Assembly: GCF_900104335.1 (NCBI RefSeq)
Contig: NZ_FMXT01000006.1
Coordinates: forward strand, 1 to 64,000
Length of the DNA stretch: 64,000 nt
From: Pseudobutyrivibrio sp. YE44
Lineage (GTDB): Bacteria > Bacillota > Clostridia > Lachnospirales > Lachnospiraceae
Direction: 5' to 3'
Positions 1-9,355 of the stretch are shown here, piece by piece. The position numbers were made by a program, and so were the translations under genes. The first letter of the stretch is position 1. Each line of letters begins with the position of its first letter. The notes below the pieces were generated by a model. That model was not told the DNA's origin, did not search any database, and saw only the letters and a program-made list of their open reading frames with translations.

Positions 1-1
1 T

Positions 2-217
2 CTCATGATATTTGAAAGACATGCAAATTTAAAATATAAGTATGGGAATAGGCACTTTTGGTGTAGAGGATATTATGTGGATACAGTAGGAAAGAATGCA
101 AAGAAAATTGAAGAGTACATAAGGAATCAATTAAAAGAAGACTTAGAGTACGATCAGATGACACTCAAAGAGTATATTGACCCGTTTACGGGTGAGCCAG
201 TAAACAAAAGCAAATAA
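2..217 (+). CDS. tnpA: IS200/IS605-family transposase TnpA, C-terminal part
   Basis: This is the last 70 or so residues of a small single-strand DNA transposase of the Y1 (HUH) type; the reading frame is open through the left edge, so the N-terminal part lies outside the window. The visible segment carries the family's late pattern: the stretch KYGNRHFWCRGYYV, then a helix with IEEYIRNQ that normally holds the catalytic-tyrosine region, then a polar tail. A hairpin-rich right end follows directly, as expected for an IS200-like element. No accessory TnpB follows, so it is an IS200-type single-gene copy or a remnant. Whether it is intact cannot be judged from here. Confidence 0.8.
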   Translation, partial: LMIFERHANLKYKYGNRHFWCRGYYVDTVGKNAKKIEEYIRNQLKEDLEYDQMTLKEYIDPFTGEPVNKSK

Positions 218-350
218 TTAATGAGCCCAAGGGGCTCGGCAAGTAAATGATGTTGCGGCTGGCGAACCTTTCGATGAGTCTTTAGACTCCAGTGCCGGTA
301 ACAAGCCCTTATAGGGCTAGAACAAACCACCGGCTAAGCCGGTGGTTTTG
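218..350 (+). mobile_element. Right end of the IS200-like element, with hairpins
   Basis: Non-coding stretch after the transposase stop. It contains a GAGCCC/GGGCTC hairpin (223-237), a small AGCCC/GGGCT hairpin (304-317) and an 11-bp perfect stem AAACCACCGGC/GCCGGTGGTTT with a 3-base loop (324-348). IS200/IS605 elements end in such subterminal hairpins, which the transposase recognises in single-stranded form. The exact cleavage site was not determined. Confidence 0.65.
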
Positions 351-474
351 ATTTGTGATTGTGTCAGCAGCTGAGGGCATTGGGAGCCCTGCAGAGCCTG
401 AGTATTAATTCTGTTTTTTAGTGACTGTGAAGGTCATATGGCAAAAAAGGACGGAAATTGGCAAAAAGTGTCAA

Positions 475-508
475 TTGACCATTTGGGAATATCATGATAA
501 ATTATCAT
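475..508 (+). promoter_or_regulatory. Candidate promoter with palindrome upstream of the Ig-repeat protein
   Basis: The 220 bases between the IS end and the first T7SS-island gene contain TTGACC (475-480) and, 17 bases on, TAAATT (498-503). A perfect 15-base palindrome ATGATAAATTATCAT (494-508) overlaps the -10 position and could be an operator. The leader to the gene start is about 60 bases. This is assigned by pattern only. Confidence 0.35.
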
Positions 509-567
509 CTGTGATGAAATTGTGAACAAAATATGTTCGGGCGTTCACACAAATTTTTAGAAAGGGT

Positions 568-3500
568 ATGTTAAAATTGAAGAGGTTACACAAAATCGCC
601 ATTATTCGACGGCTAGTGGCGTTGACAATGCTTAGTTCATTGTTATTTAGTAGTACAGCCGTTTACGCCAATCCGGCTGACGATGGGGCAGAGCCATCGG
701 GGGAAGTAGTAGTTGAAACAGGTAATACATCTAACGACACAAATTCTAGCACTAATCTTGATAATACCGTTTCTGGTAATGACAGCATAGAGAATAACAG
801 CAATACTACAACAGAAAATAATGAAGAGGGAACTGAGTCAAATGATTTCTATTTTGATTTAAACTCAGACCTTGATGAGGAATCAGACGAGGATTCATTA
901 GATGAGGATTCTGCTTTAGATAAGGCAGCAATGCTTTTAGAGTCTAAGTTCAATTGGGGCCCTTGGGGGCAGTCATGCAAGCATGAAAAGCTTGATGACA
1001 AGGACATTGAATACCGTCATATAGATGGTACTGATGAGCACGGTGTCTACAAGAAATGTAAGGAATGTAATCAATACATTTATACAGATGAGACAAAGAA
1101 GTGTTCAGCAGATTCCTATACTTATCATAAGACAGATAACACACACCATGCTGCAACAGGCAAGTGTAAGGTATGTGGTTCTGACTTCACAAAGGCTGCA
1201 GAGGAATGTAAATGGAAGGGCACAGCTGGCAGCAAGCTTCAGTATTGTGAGCACAGCGCTGACGGATGTTTAAACTACTGTGATGAGAGAGACACAACTC
1301 CACAGGTTGATGTTAAGACAGTTTTAGTATCTGGCAATGCTTCAAAGGACATTGAGAAGTTCAATGAGGATGGTAAGGAAATCACAGCTTATAACAAGCA
1401 GATTAAGATTACTGCCACAGTTACAATTGAGGCTCTTAATGATGAGACAAGTGAGGACATTACAAATGCAGGTGCTATCAAAGCAAAGCTTATGTTTGAT
1501 GGCGAGTATGAGCTTCCAATGACATTTGAAAGCTTTGAAAAGGGCGTAGCAGTATTTACATGGACATCAAACGAGCAGTACGAAGATGCTGTAAGCGTTG
1601 ATGGTTTAGAGGTTAGCTACTGCATCGGTGAGAAGCTTAAGGACGGAAGCCGTGGAGATAACAAGTCTGGTAAGACTGAGCAGGAGCTTCACTACATTCT
1701 TAGAAATATTAACACTGACAAGGCTGTTAAGAACCTTCAGGGAACAGTTACTGACGGTGCTGGTTGGACAGCAACTCCTGAGAACCCATGGTACTCAAAG
1801 AATGTATCTAATCATAAAGATCGCTTACTTCTTACATGGACAGGTAGAACAGATGCACAGATTGATACTTCATCTGTAAAGCTTACTGAGCTTGGCGAGA
1901 CAAAGGTTGGTGGCATTGAAATTGTTACAGCAACATCAGTGCCTACGAAAGTATTTGCAGGTATGAAATATTTCTTTTTCCCAACCTTCAAGATTGTATA
2001 TGAGAACAATATCCAGTATTCAGTACCAGCTGAGGAAAAAGTAGCAGGCGGTGCTGAGAATCAGTATCAGTTAAGCTTTAAGATGCTTGAGAAGACTCAC
2101 ACAATGGATATCAGCACATATGTTGATAACACTAAGCCAACTCTTGATGGTACATCTTATACATCAGAGGCTGAGAAGCTCAATGGTAAGTATTACAACA
2201 AGGCTGTAGATGTTTCTGTACAGTTTAAGGATGCGCATCTTAGCAACAGCTCATATATCAATGTTTCAGATATTTGTGCTACTGATTACATGGCATCTGG
2301 ATGCCTTTCAGTTCATGTAAACAAGGACGGCGAGCACGAGTTAACAGGTAATGTGTATGACTTAGCAGGTAACTGCTTAGAAATCACAGATCCAAAGAAT
2401 GCTTTCGTTGTTGATACACAGGCTCCTAAATGTACAAAGATTGAGTACAAGTCAGAGGCTAGCAGATTAAACGGTAAGTACTTCAACAAGGATGTAACAG
2501 TAGAAGTTACAGTTGAAGATAAGTACCTTGCACCAAAGTCTTACATTAAGGTTTCAGAAAACCACAACACAACATTATCTAAGGATATTAAGACTTCAGG
2601 TGTTATCTCACTTCCAGTTAAGGATGAGGGAGAGTATTCATTAAGCGGAGAAATCTACGACTTAGCAGGTAACTGCACAGAGATTTCTGATAAGGATAAC
2701 GAGTTTATTATTGATAAGACTGCACCAAAGATTGATGTGAAGTTCGATAACAACAGCTACAAGAACGGCAAGTATTTCAACGCTAATCGTACAGCTGATG
2801 TTATTGTTGATGAGAAGTACTTCACAGAAAAGGGTGTAGATGTTAAGAAGGCAGAGGGTAGCTATAGCGATGTTCCAAAGCTTTCTGAGTTCACAAAGAA
2901 CGGAACAATCAATACATCAAAGATGTATTTCGAGGCTGATGGCCACTACGGCTTTACAGTAAAGGTTACTGACTTGGCAGGAAACGTATCTGAAACCTTC
3001 AAGGTTGCAGATTTCGTAATTGATACTGTTGCTCCAGAGGTAACAATCAATTTCGATAACCATGCATTTGAGCATGAGAAGTACTACAAGGCTAACAGAA
3101 CAGCTACAGTAGTACTTAAGGATGAAGAGGTTTTTGAAAACCTTACATCAGCAGAGGCAGACATTAAGGCTGGTATCACAGTTAAGTCTAAGGACGGTAA
3201 CCCAACCTTCAACACAATGTCTGGTTCAAAGAGCAGCTATACAGGCACAATCGTGTTTGATCAGGATGGCGAATATCAGATTACTAATGTTGAGTTCTAT
3301 GATAGAGCCGGAAACAAGGCAGTTGTAACATCAAAGAGCGATGCTGAGCCAGCTTACAACGCTGCATTCGTTATTGATAAGACAGCTCCACAGGTTTCTG
3401 TGAAGTTCGACAACAACAGCTTCCAGAACGATATCTATTACAAGGCTGATCGTAAGGCTGAAATCACCTTCGAAGAGAAGAACTTCAGCAAGAATCAGGT

Positions 3501-4812
3501 TACTGTAAAGAAGAACTCTGGTGACTTAGATTCTGTACCAGCACTTGATGATTATTCAGATTCTGGAATTAATCATGTGACAAGCATCCTCTTTAACCAG
3601 GATGGTCGTTACGGATTCACAGTTTCTTGCATCGACTTAGCAGGAAACGCTTCGAACACATTTGTATCAGATGACTTTGTAATTGATAAGACAGCTCCAG
3701 TACTTGAAATCTCAGGTGTTGAAGATATGTCTGCTAACAATGGCGTGGTAGCTCCAGTTATCAGCTCAAAGGATGTAAACATCAATGATTACAGCACAGA
3801 GATTACACTCTCTGGTTCAAACAATGGAACAATCAGCCCAAGCATTACAAAGACACCAGGCAATGGTTTATTTACATATGCTATCGCTGATTTAGCAAGA
3901 GAAAAGGCAAACGACGACCTTTACACATTATCAGTTAAGCTTACTGACTTTGCTGGAAACACAACAGAGAAGCAGATTAAATATTCTGTTAATAGATTTG
4001 GTTCAATCTTTGTATTAAGCGATGCTACAAAGGCTATGGTTGATGGTTACTATGTAACAAAGCCACAGAACGTAGTTATCACAGAGATTAACGTTGATAG
4101 CGTAACAAGCAAGGAAGTATCAGTAGCATTCGATGGAAATGTTAAGACTCTTAAAGAGGGTAGAGCTTATAAGGTAAGCGATACTACAAACGAAAAGGGA
4201 TGGCATTCAATTAGCTACGATATCAATAGCTCAAACTTCGATAAGGACGGAATTTATTCTGTAACTGTATTCACAGAGGATAGAGCTACTAACAAGCAGA
4301 GCAACCAGTCAAAGGATGCTGAAATCGAGTTCTTACTTGATAAGAATGCACCTAGCGTGGTTGTATCAGGTCTTGAGAACGGCGGAATCTACGAAGAGGA
4401 TAGCCATGACTTCTCTGTAAACGCAGCAGATACAATCGGTGTAACAGAGATGAAGGTTTATCTTAACGACGAGCAGCTTGCTAGCTACTCAGCAGATGAG
4501 CTTGCAGCAAACGGTGGTACAGCAGTTCTTACAATCCCTTCAAAGGATGATTACCAGAAGGTAACAATTAAGTGTACTGACGTTGCTGGCAATGTTACAA
4601 ATCTTGAGTACAATAACATCCTCGTATCAGTTAAGGCTGAGGAGCTTCTCCTTGAGGATGACCTTACACCAACAGCTAAGCTTGGCGTAGACGAGCTTGC
4701 AAAGAAGGCTGTATACCAGGCTTCAAAGGCAATCGGCATCTTAGCTATTCTTGCAATATTAATTATTGCAGGTAGCGCAGGCGTAGTTGTTTATAAAAAG
4801 AAAAAGCATTAA
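568..4812 (+). CDS. Large surface protein: signal peptide, Cys-rich domain, Ig-like repeats, C-terminal membrane anchor
   Basis: The 1,414-residue protein has a signal peptide (about residues 10-35, ending near VYANP), an acidic Ser/Asn/Asp-rich linker to about 125, and a Cys/His-rich segment (about 135-235) with several CxxC pairs such as CKECNQ and CKVCG. At least five Ig-like repeats of roughly 85-100 residues follow (about 515-1060), each ending like YDLAGN...FVIDKTAP, then further beta-rich domains. One TM helix near the C-terminus is followed by KKKKH; there is no LPXTG motif, so it should be membrane-anchored and face outwards. The ATG at 568 has AAAGGG only 1-2 bases away; TTG at 577 has better spacing and may be the real start. 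It lies directly before the WXG100 gene, so it may be an outer part of the secretion machinery, but no known T7SS subunit is recognisable. Codon use (strong AAG, GAG preference) suggests high expression. Confidence 0.75.
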   Translation: MLKLKRLHKIAIIRRLVALTMLSSLLFSSTAVYANPADDGAEPSGEVVVETGNTSNDTNSSTNLDNTVSGNDSIENNSNTTTENNEEGTESNDFYFDLNSDLDEESDEDSLDEDSALDKAAMLLESKFNWGPWGQSCKHEKLDDKDIEYRHIDGTDEHGVYKKCKECNQYIYTDETKKCSADSYTYHKTDNTHHAATGKCKVCGSDFTKAAEECKWKGTAGSKLQYCEHSADGCLNYCDERDTTPQVDVKTVLVSGNASKDIEKFNEDGKEITAYNKQIKITATVTIEALNDETSEDITNAGAIKAKLMFDGEYELPMTFESFEKGVAVFTWTSNEQYEDAVSVDGLEVSYCIGEKLKDGSRGDNKSGKTEQELHYILRNINTDKAVKNLQGTVTDGAGWTATPENPWYSKNVSNHKDRLLLTWTGRTDAQIDTSSVKLTELGETKVGGIEIVTATSVPTKVFAGMKYFFFPTFKIVYENNIQYSVPAEEKVAGGAENQYQLSFKMLEKTHTMDISTYVDNTKPTLDGTSYTSEAEKLNGKYYNKAVDVSVQFKDAHLSNSSYINVSDICATDYMASGCLSVHVNKDGEHELTGNVYDLAGNCLEITDPKNAFVVDTQAPKCTKIEYKSEASRLNGKYFNKDVTVEVTVEDKYLAPKSYIKVSENHNTTLSKDIKTSGVISLPVKDEGEYSLSGEIYDLAGNCTEISDKDNEFIIDKTAPKIDVKFDNNSYKNGKYFNANRTADVIVDEKYFTEKGVDVKKAEGSYSDVPKLSEFTKNGTINTSKMYFEADGHYGFTVKVTDLAGNVSETFKVADFVIDTVAPEVTINFDNHAFEHEKYYKANRTATVVLKDEEVFENLTSAEADIKAGITVKSKDGNPTFNTMSGSKSSYTGTIVFDQDGEYQITNVEFYDRAGNKAVVTSKSDAEPAYNAAFVIDKTAPQVSVKFDNNSFQNDIYYKADRKAEITFEEKNFSKNQVTVKKNSGDLDSVPALDDYSDSGINHVTSILFNQDGRYGFTVSCIDLAGNASNTFVSDDFVIDKTAPVLEISGVEDMSANNGVVAPVISSKDVNINDYSTEITLSGSNNGTISPSITKTPGNGLFTYAIADLAREKANDDLYTLSVKLTDFAGNTTEKQIKYSVNRFGSIFVLSDATKAMVDGYYVTKPQNVVITEINVDSVTSKEVSVAFDGNVKTLKEGRAYKVSDTTNEKGWHSISYDINSSNFDKDGIYSVTVFTEDRATNKQSNQSKDAEIEFLLDKNAPSVVVSGLENGGIYEEDSHDFSVNAADTIGVTEMKVYLNDEQLASYSADELAANGGTAVLTIPSKDDYQKVTIKCTDVAGNVTNLEYNNILVSVKAEELLLEDDLTPTAKLGVDELAKKAVYQASKAIGILAILAILIIAGSAGVVVYKKKKH

Positions 4813-4847
4813 TTAAATTATTAGAAAGAAATTAGGAGGAAATTAAA

Positions 4848-5141
4848 ATGGCAAACCAGATTAGAATAACACCAGATCAGATGAGAGAGAGAGCAAATCA
4901 GTATCGTAACGAGGCTGATACAGTTAACGGAGTAATCGTAAGCATGGATTCACTTCTTGCAAACCTTCAGTCTGAGTGGGAAGGTGCAGCTAGCGAGTCA
5001 TACGCAGCTCGTTATGAGGAGCTTAAGCCAGGATTCCAGAAGGCAGAGGAGCTTATCCGTGAAATCGCTTCAGCTCTTGACTCTACAGCTTCAATCGTAG
5101 AGACAACAGATAGCGATATCGCAGCACAGTTCCAGTCATAA
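4848..5141 (+). CDS. esxA: WXG100 family protein (EsxA-like T7SS substrate)
   Basis: A 97-residue helical hairpin protein with the central turn motif W-E-G (in SEWEGAAS, near residue 46), the signature of WXG100/ESAT-6-like proteins. These are exported as dimers by type VII systems and are also needed for export of other cargo. Length and helix-turn-helix layout match the family. AGGAGG precedes the ATG at good spacing. It follows the Ig-repeat gene by 35 bases and is probably co-transcribed with it. Like that gene it uses codons typical of abundant proteins. Confidence 0.92.
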   Translation: MANQIRITPDQMRERANQYRNEADTVNGVIVSMDSLLANLQSEWEGAASESYAARYEELKPGFQKAEELIREIASALDSTASIVETTDSDIAAQFQS

Positions 5142-5173
5142 TAAAAGGCGGATAATATTGTCTATTCAGTACA

Positions 5174-5257
5174 GCGGCGGGCCTTTGGTCTGCCGCGTAT
5201 TGATTATTTAGGGGAATGACAACTTGATCCAAAAGCTGAGGGGCTCAGGTTTTGGAT
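5174..5257 (+). terminator. Two hairpins between esxA and the DUF4176 gene
   Basis: The 167-base gap after esxA holds a GC-rich stem (GCGGC 5174-5178 with GCCGC 5192-5196) and a perfect long hairpin ATCCAAAA (5227-5234) with TTTTGGAT (5250-5257), with CTGAG/CTCAG stacked inside. Neither has a clear U-tract, so they may attenuate or stabilise the esxA message rather than end it. This would separate the abundant esxA unit from the toxin unit. Confidence 0.45.
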
Positions 5258-5308
5258 GAGGTTGTGATAAAAGAATTTGATAAAACGTGAAAAGAAAGGA
5301 AATAGATT

Positions 5309-5587
5309 ATGGAGATTAAAGAGTTATTGCCAATAGGAAGTGTTATTTGGCTTAGAAATGCAGAGCATGCACTTATGATTTTTGGTGTAAAGCAGCAGAA
5401 CATGGATACAGGCGAGGAATATGATTATATTGGAGTGCTTTATCCAGAAGGAAATATGGGCACTGAGTCACAGTTCATTTTTATGCATAAGGATATTGAA
5501 AAAGTGCTTTTCAGAGGGTTTGAGGATGAGAACAGAAGTCAGTTTATAGATAAGCTTTCAGAATTCTATTCAAACCAAGAGCAGTAA
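5309..5587 (+). CDS. DUF4176 protein (LXG-associated), first copy
   Basis: This 92-residue protein begins with the typical LLPIGSVIWL strand and has the family's later features: a YDYIGVLYPEGN stretch and the FRGFED motif before a C-terminal helix. DUF4176 proteins are commonly encoded beside LXG toxin genes in Firmicute T7SS loci; a chaperone or targeting role is plausible but inferred. It is followed after 15 bases by a TIGR04197-like gene and then the LXG toxin, so it heads the first toxin module. A second copy (20072-20392) heads the second module. Confidence 0.8.
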   Translation: MEIKELLPIGSVIWLRNAEHALMIFGVKQQNMDTGEEYDYIGVLYPEGNMGTESQFIFMHKDIEKVLFRGFEDENRSQFIDKLSEFYSNQEQ

Positions 5588-5602
5588 AAGGAGCATAAGG
5601 TT

Positions 5603-5905
5603 ATGGGTAATACGGAAAACACAGAAGTTTCAATAAAATTTGATAACTTGAATTCACTAGGAACTTCCATTAATGCCAAGGGTTCATATATAGGTAGAGT
5701 AGTGAGTGGACTGGACATGGATAATGTCAGCACTATTACTGCAAATGCTGCAGCTCATGAGGCCATTGCACTAGAGCAGAATTACAAATCTGTTTTTCAG
5801 AAAATGGCAATACAAGAGAAGAAGAACTTGGATAACATTGGTAAGCAATGTTATGAAATGGAAGAATCCCTTTCCAATTACTACCACAGTGTATTGGAAG
5901 GTTAG
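5603..5905 (+). CDS. Small helical T7SS export partner (TIGR04197/DUF3130-like)
   Basis: A 100-residue, mostly helical protein. The central VSTITANAAAHEAI stretch and overall length resemble TIGR04197/DUF3130 proteins, which pair with LXG toxins and guide them to the secretion channel. A YxxxE sequence (YEMEE, near residue 85) resembles the export arm of T7SS substrates. AAAGGAG stands upstream of the ATG. Position between DUF4176 and the toxin gene supports a targeting-factor role. Family assignment is from pattern only. Confidence 0.6.
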   Translation: MGNTENTEVSIKFDNLNSLGTSINAKGSYIGRVVSGLDMDNVSTITANAAAHEAIALEQNYKSVFQKMAIQEKKNLDNIGKQCYEMEESLSNYYHSVLEG

Positions 5906-5922
5906 AAATATTTGGAGTAATT

Positions 5923-7521
5923 ATGACATATAACGATATATTGGATCAGGAGATGCTTAAGAAGCAGTGTAAAGCTGCAGTAGAAACTCTTGCAAATAGA
6001 AACGAGCATCTTGCTGAGATTGGAAATGTATTTGCAGCAGCTTTAATGATGGAGGACACAGGAAAATCTGCTGATGCTATTAGAAATCAATGTAATGCAT
6101 ATTTAGCCATAATCAAGGGAATGATTTATGCAAACGAATTGGACAGTATTGATCACGCTGCCCTTGGTTCGATGTTAAGTGGGGGTGGAGTGCAGTCCTA
6201 CCTTTATGGTCATACAATCTTAACTCAAATCGCCTATGAAAAGAGTGAGGAGATGAGATGTGCCAGTGCAGCAGCTGACTGTAGAAATAAGGCATACGAG
6301 TGTGATAATTCGCTTTTGGCTCAGAAATGGTATGATGCAGCGGATAACTACGATGCACAGGCTGCTAATCATAGAGCTGCCTGGGACAAGTGGTGTGCAA
6401 AGAGAGATTTCTTTGACAACGTAGAGGAAACAACAAAAGGCTATTTCCAAAACAGTAAGCCATACAGAGCTTTAATCAATCAAGGAATGCTTGATATCGC
6501 ATTTAGTTTCTCAAATGGAACCTACAATATACCAGCTAATTCAAAATGGCAGCAGGGAATTGAGAAGCTTAATGAAGAGTTTGATAAGGACATAGAGAAT
6601 ACTGCCAAAAGTTTACTGAATACTGACGAGGAAATCGATCAAGAAAAAGTAAATGAACTATTATCAAAAAAGGTAACAGAATTGACTCCTTCTGAGTATG
6701 AGCTATACAAGAGACTTAAGGGGCTTGATAGAAATCAGATGGAGGAAGAGATTCAGAGACTTGCCAAGATTAAGGAAAAGTATCAAGGAAATGATGTTGC
6801 AGATTTAGCAGTTGACGTAGTCGGAAATTTTGGTATTGTCGGAAGCTTTGTAAATTCTGCATATAAAATTGGAGATGGAATAGCTAAAGATAAGTCCACA
6901 ACCGTTGGTAAAGGTCTTTTTGAAATGGGAAAGAATGCTACAGATTCTTTTGGAAGACTTGTAGAAAATGCATATACTGGCAAACCGGGAAATATGGGAG
7001 CCGTTTTTGGAGATTTCAGAAAAGGTGGAGCAGTTGCCGATTTGCTTGATGATGCAGCAGTTGCTAGTAAACCAACGAAATGGACAATATTTAAAAAATC
7101 TATTGGTGAAGAATTGGATTACTTGCCAAAACTCGCAGGAGAGAATGCAACAGTAGCAAAGAATCTAAAAGTCGCAACAAAATGGGGCGGTGCAGCTTTT
7201 TCTCTGGGAGCTAATGCAATGGATAATATTCAAGAGATGCATGACAATCCTGGTATGACTAAAGGGCGTGCTGTTGCAGAAACAGTGACTGAAACAGCTG
7301 TTGATATAGTAATTGGCGCTGCGGCAACTGCTGCCTTTACCGCATTAATGGGCGCATCTGCACCTGCCATTGCAGTTGGAGCAGCAGTTGTTGGTGTTAC
7401 TTGGCTGGCTAATTTGGGAGTTGAAAAAGCTACAGCGGCAGTTTGGGGCGAAGAGAATAAAAGGGGTCTGACAGAATTAGCTTCAGATGGACTATTGTAT
7501 TTAGCAACAGGAGAGTTTTAA
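5923..7521 (+). CDS. LXG-type T7SS toxin with glycine-zipper membrane tail
   Basis: This 532-residue protein has an N-terminal helical region of about 230 residues with LXG-like features (GKSADAIRNQCNAYLAIIKG; later the FDNVEETTKGYF stretch) that normally directs export by T7SSb. A charged linker follows, then a C-terminal Gly/Ala-rich hydrophobic part (about 455-495, around GASAPAIAVGAAVVGV) that looks like a glycine zipper. Tails like this are found in membrane-depolarising LXG toxins such as TspA and TelE. No enzyme motif was seen. Downstream lies a run of polytopic membrane proteins, as expected for immunity to a membrane toxin. A damaged relative of the tail occurs at 12.6-12.8 kb. The toxin class is inferred, the secretion class fairly secure. 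Confidence 0.7.
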   Translation: MTYNDILDQEMLKKQCKAAVETLANRNEHLAEIGNVFAAALMMEDTGKSADAIRNQCNAYLAIIKGMIYANELDSIDHAALGSMLSGGGVQSYLYGHTILTQIAYEKSEEMRCASAAADCRNKAYECDNSLLAQKWYDAADNYDAQAANHRAAWDKWCAKRDFFDNVEETTKGYFQNSKPYRALINQGMLDIAFSFSNGTYNIPANSKWQQGIEKLNEEFDKDIENTAKSLLNTDEEIDQEKVNELLSKKVTELTPSEYELYKRLKGLDRNQMEEEIQRLAKIKEKYQGNDVADLAVDVVGNFGIVGSFVNSAYKIGDGIAKDKSTTVGKGLFEMGKNATDSFGRLVENAYTGKPGNMGAVFGDFRKGGAVADLLDDAAVASKPTKWTIFKKSIGEELDYLPKLAGENATVAKNLKVATKWGGAAFSLGANAMDNIQEMHDNPGMTKGRAVAETVTETAVDIVIGAAATAAFTALMGASAPAIAVGAAVVGVTWLANLGVEKATAAVWGEENKRGLTELASDGLLYLATGEF

Positions 7522-7525
7522 AAAT

Positions 7526-8341
7526 ATGATATCTGAAATATTCGCAATATTAGTTTTTGAAATTTTGATTTTTACGTTTGCTGTATTGTTTGAAGTGTTT
7601 CCTGGTAATAAATATAAAGTACACAAACATGAGATACAGCTTTTGAATGCAATTATTATGATGGTAACTGCTACCATAATAGTAACTATATCGAAGGTAT
7701 TTCCAGAAGCTCTAATAGAAAAGAATATCCTTTTACAAACTGATGTGATATTGCCTTTTTGGGGGATTTTTGGAATTATTTTTCTTTGCAGTGTTTATAA
7801 ATATCTTGATGTAAAGAAAAACTCTGGAAATATATGCTTATTTGAGTTGAAAAAATATGAATATAAGCTACAAACAAAATTTGATTTAACCATAGGCGAT
7901 TATGTATATATGCCGAATGTCAGCTGTGTTGCAGATTGCGGAAGTTTTATTATTGTTTTTTCAACAGTTCGTCCAGCAACTGAGGTGGATGCATTTTTCA
8001 TTTGCAAGCAGATAAAAGATAATCAATTTGAATGTATAACTTTTAAAGAGGATGTAAGTGAATTTCATATCAGAAAAGTTATGGCTTCGATTGGAACGTG
8101 GATGATGCTTCTTTTATCGATGATAGAATCAGTTCTTATGATATTAATAGGACATAGATTTGTTGATAAAGAGATAAATATGGTTATTCAGAGATTATCA
8201 GGTTTTATTGGACTGATGATTTTGGGACTCTTGTGCATAATACTCTTTAAGAATGTACAGGGAGTAATAAAGTATTTGTTCGTAACTTTTGGTGTGGTTA
8301 TATTGATACTAAGTTGTGTAAGACTATTCAGCGTTTGGTAA
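7526..8341 (+). CDS. Polytopic membrane protein, probable toxin immunity paralogue A
   Basis: A 271-residue protein starting 4 bases after the toxin stop, so translationally linked. About three TM helices fill residues 3-92, a soluble central domain spans about 95-185, and two or three TM helices end the protein. It shares with three neighbours the motifs FPGNKYKVHK after TM1, YVYMPNV, and EVDAFFICK in the soluble domain. The layout (membrane toxin followed by tandem membrane-protein paralogues) recalls the S. aureus TspA-TsaI locus, where TsaI (DUF443) neutralises the toxin. Being adjacent to the toxin, this is the best candidate for its cognate immunity protein; function is inferred. Confidence 0.6.
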   Translation: MISEIFAILVFEILIFTFAVLFEVFPGNKYKVHKHEIQLLNAIIMMVTATIIVTISKVFPEALIEKNILLQTDVILPFWGIFGIIFLCSVYKYLDVKKNSGNICLFELKKYEYKLQTKFDLTIGDYVYMPNVSCVADCGSFIIVFSTVRPATEVDAFFICKQIKDNQFECITFKEDVSEFHIRKVMASIGTWMMLLLSMIESVLMILIGHRFVDKEINMVIQRLSGFIGLMILGLLCIILFKNVQGVIKYLFVTFGVVILILSCVRLFSVW

Positions 8342-8440
8342 TTGATTAGGAGTGAAGTATTAGTATAGATTTCAATTGAAAGATAGCAAGGATTATTACT
8401 TGTATTGTTCATTGGCTTATAGACTAGAGGAGTAACCCTA

Positions 8441-9247
8441 ATGATAGAAGTACTTATGATACTTACGTTGGAAATATTGGTTTTGACATTTGGAATGTTA
8501 TTTGAATTATTCCCAGGAACGAAATACAGGATGCATAAACCTCAAATTCAGTTGATTTCTTCTGTGATAATATGCACTATTTGTGCGGCTATTCTCTCAG
8601 TAATGTTATTGTTCCCGGAAGAAATTAATGCAGGAAATGATTATGCTAATTTAGATATGATGAAACCTTTCATAGTTTTAGCCGTAATATTTCTTTTTGC
8701 TAGTATATATAAATATACAGATATGAAAAAATCCTCATATGAGCTGGAATGTATATCTCTTTCAAAAGAAGATTACACTTTAGTACATGATTTTGATTTA
8801 ACCCTCGGAAACTATATGTATATGCCAAATGTACAACGTACAGCTAAATGTGAAGGATTTATAATAGTTTTTACGTCTGTCATGCCAGCTAATGAAATTG
8901 ATGCCGACTTTATATGTAGAAAATTTAGTGAAGAACAATATGAATGCATTACTATTAGAGAAAAAGAGTTAAATATAAAAAATATCATTAAGCGAGGAAG
9001 TTCACTACTTTTGTTTCTTCTGTGTATTGTTGATGTTGCTTTTTTTGTATTATCGGGACATCAGTTTTCAAACACTGCTATTGGAGAAACAGTCTATGAA
9101 GTATTTACGAACTTGCTTATGGTATTGTTTGGATTGGCTTTCATTAAAACATTTATAGGAGTAAATAGTTTGATTAGAGTCATATTTGAAGTTCTTGGTT
9201 TAGTAATGATTATTGTTGGAGTTGTTTCTTTGGTAGGCCTTTTTTAA
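8441..9247 (+). CDS. Polytopic membrane protein, probable immunity paralogue B
   Basis: A 268-residue paralogue of the preceding gene with the same plan: N-terminal TM helices, the motif FPGTKYRMHK, a soluble middle with YMYMPNV and EIDADFICRK, and C-terminal TM helices. A GAGGAG ribosome site precedes the ATG. A roughly 100-base spacer separates it from paralogue A. Extra immunity paralogues without an own toxin usually protect against variant toxins of relatives; here that is an inference from arrangement. Confidence 0.55.
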   Translation: MIEVLMILTLEILVLTFGMLFELFPGTKYRMHKPQIQLISSVIICTICAAILSVMLLFPEEINAGNDYANLDMMKPFIVLAVIFLFASIYKYTDMKKSSYELECISLSKEDYTLVHDFDLTLGNYMYMPNVQRTAKCEGFIIVFTSVMPANEIDADFICRKFSEEQYECITIREKELNIKNIIKRGSSLLLFLLCIVDVAFFVLSGHQFSNTAIGETVYEVFTNLLMVLFGLAFIKTFIGVNSLIRVIFEVLGLVMIIVGVVSLVGLF

Positions 9248-9283
9248 GGGATAACACTAAGAAATATAGAGGAGTCCAAGGTT

Positions 9284-9355
9284 ATGTACGATGAAGACGA
9301 AGAAGCTGAATTATTAGCCACTCAATGTGAAGAGGACGAAGAAGAGGAATTATGA
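9284..9355 (+). pseudogene. 23-codon deletion remnant of the coiled-coil gene
   Basis: ATG TAC GAT is followed directly by the last 20 codons (EDEEAELLATQCEEDEEEEL) of the coiled-coil gene at 11012-11368, and the shared leader (taagaaatayagaggagtc) lies upstream of both. An in-frame internal deletion of about 285 bases therefore reduced a 118-codon gene to 23 codons. The stop still overlaps the lipoprotein start (ATGA), so the remnant may survive as a translational coupling leader. Confidence 0.75.
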
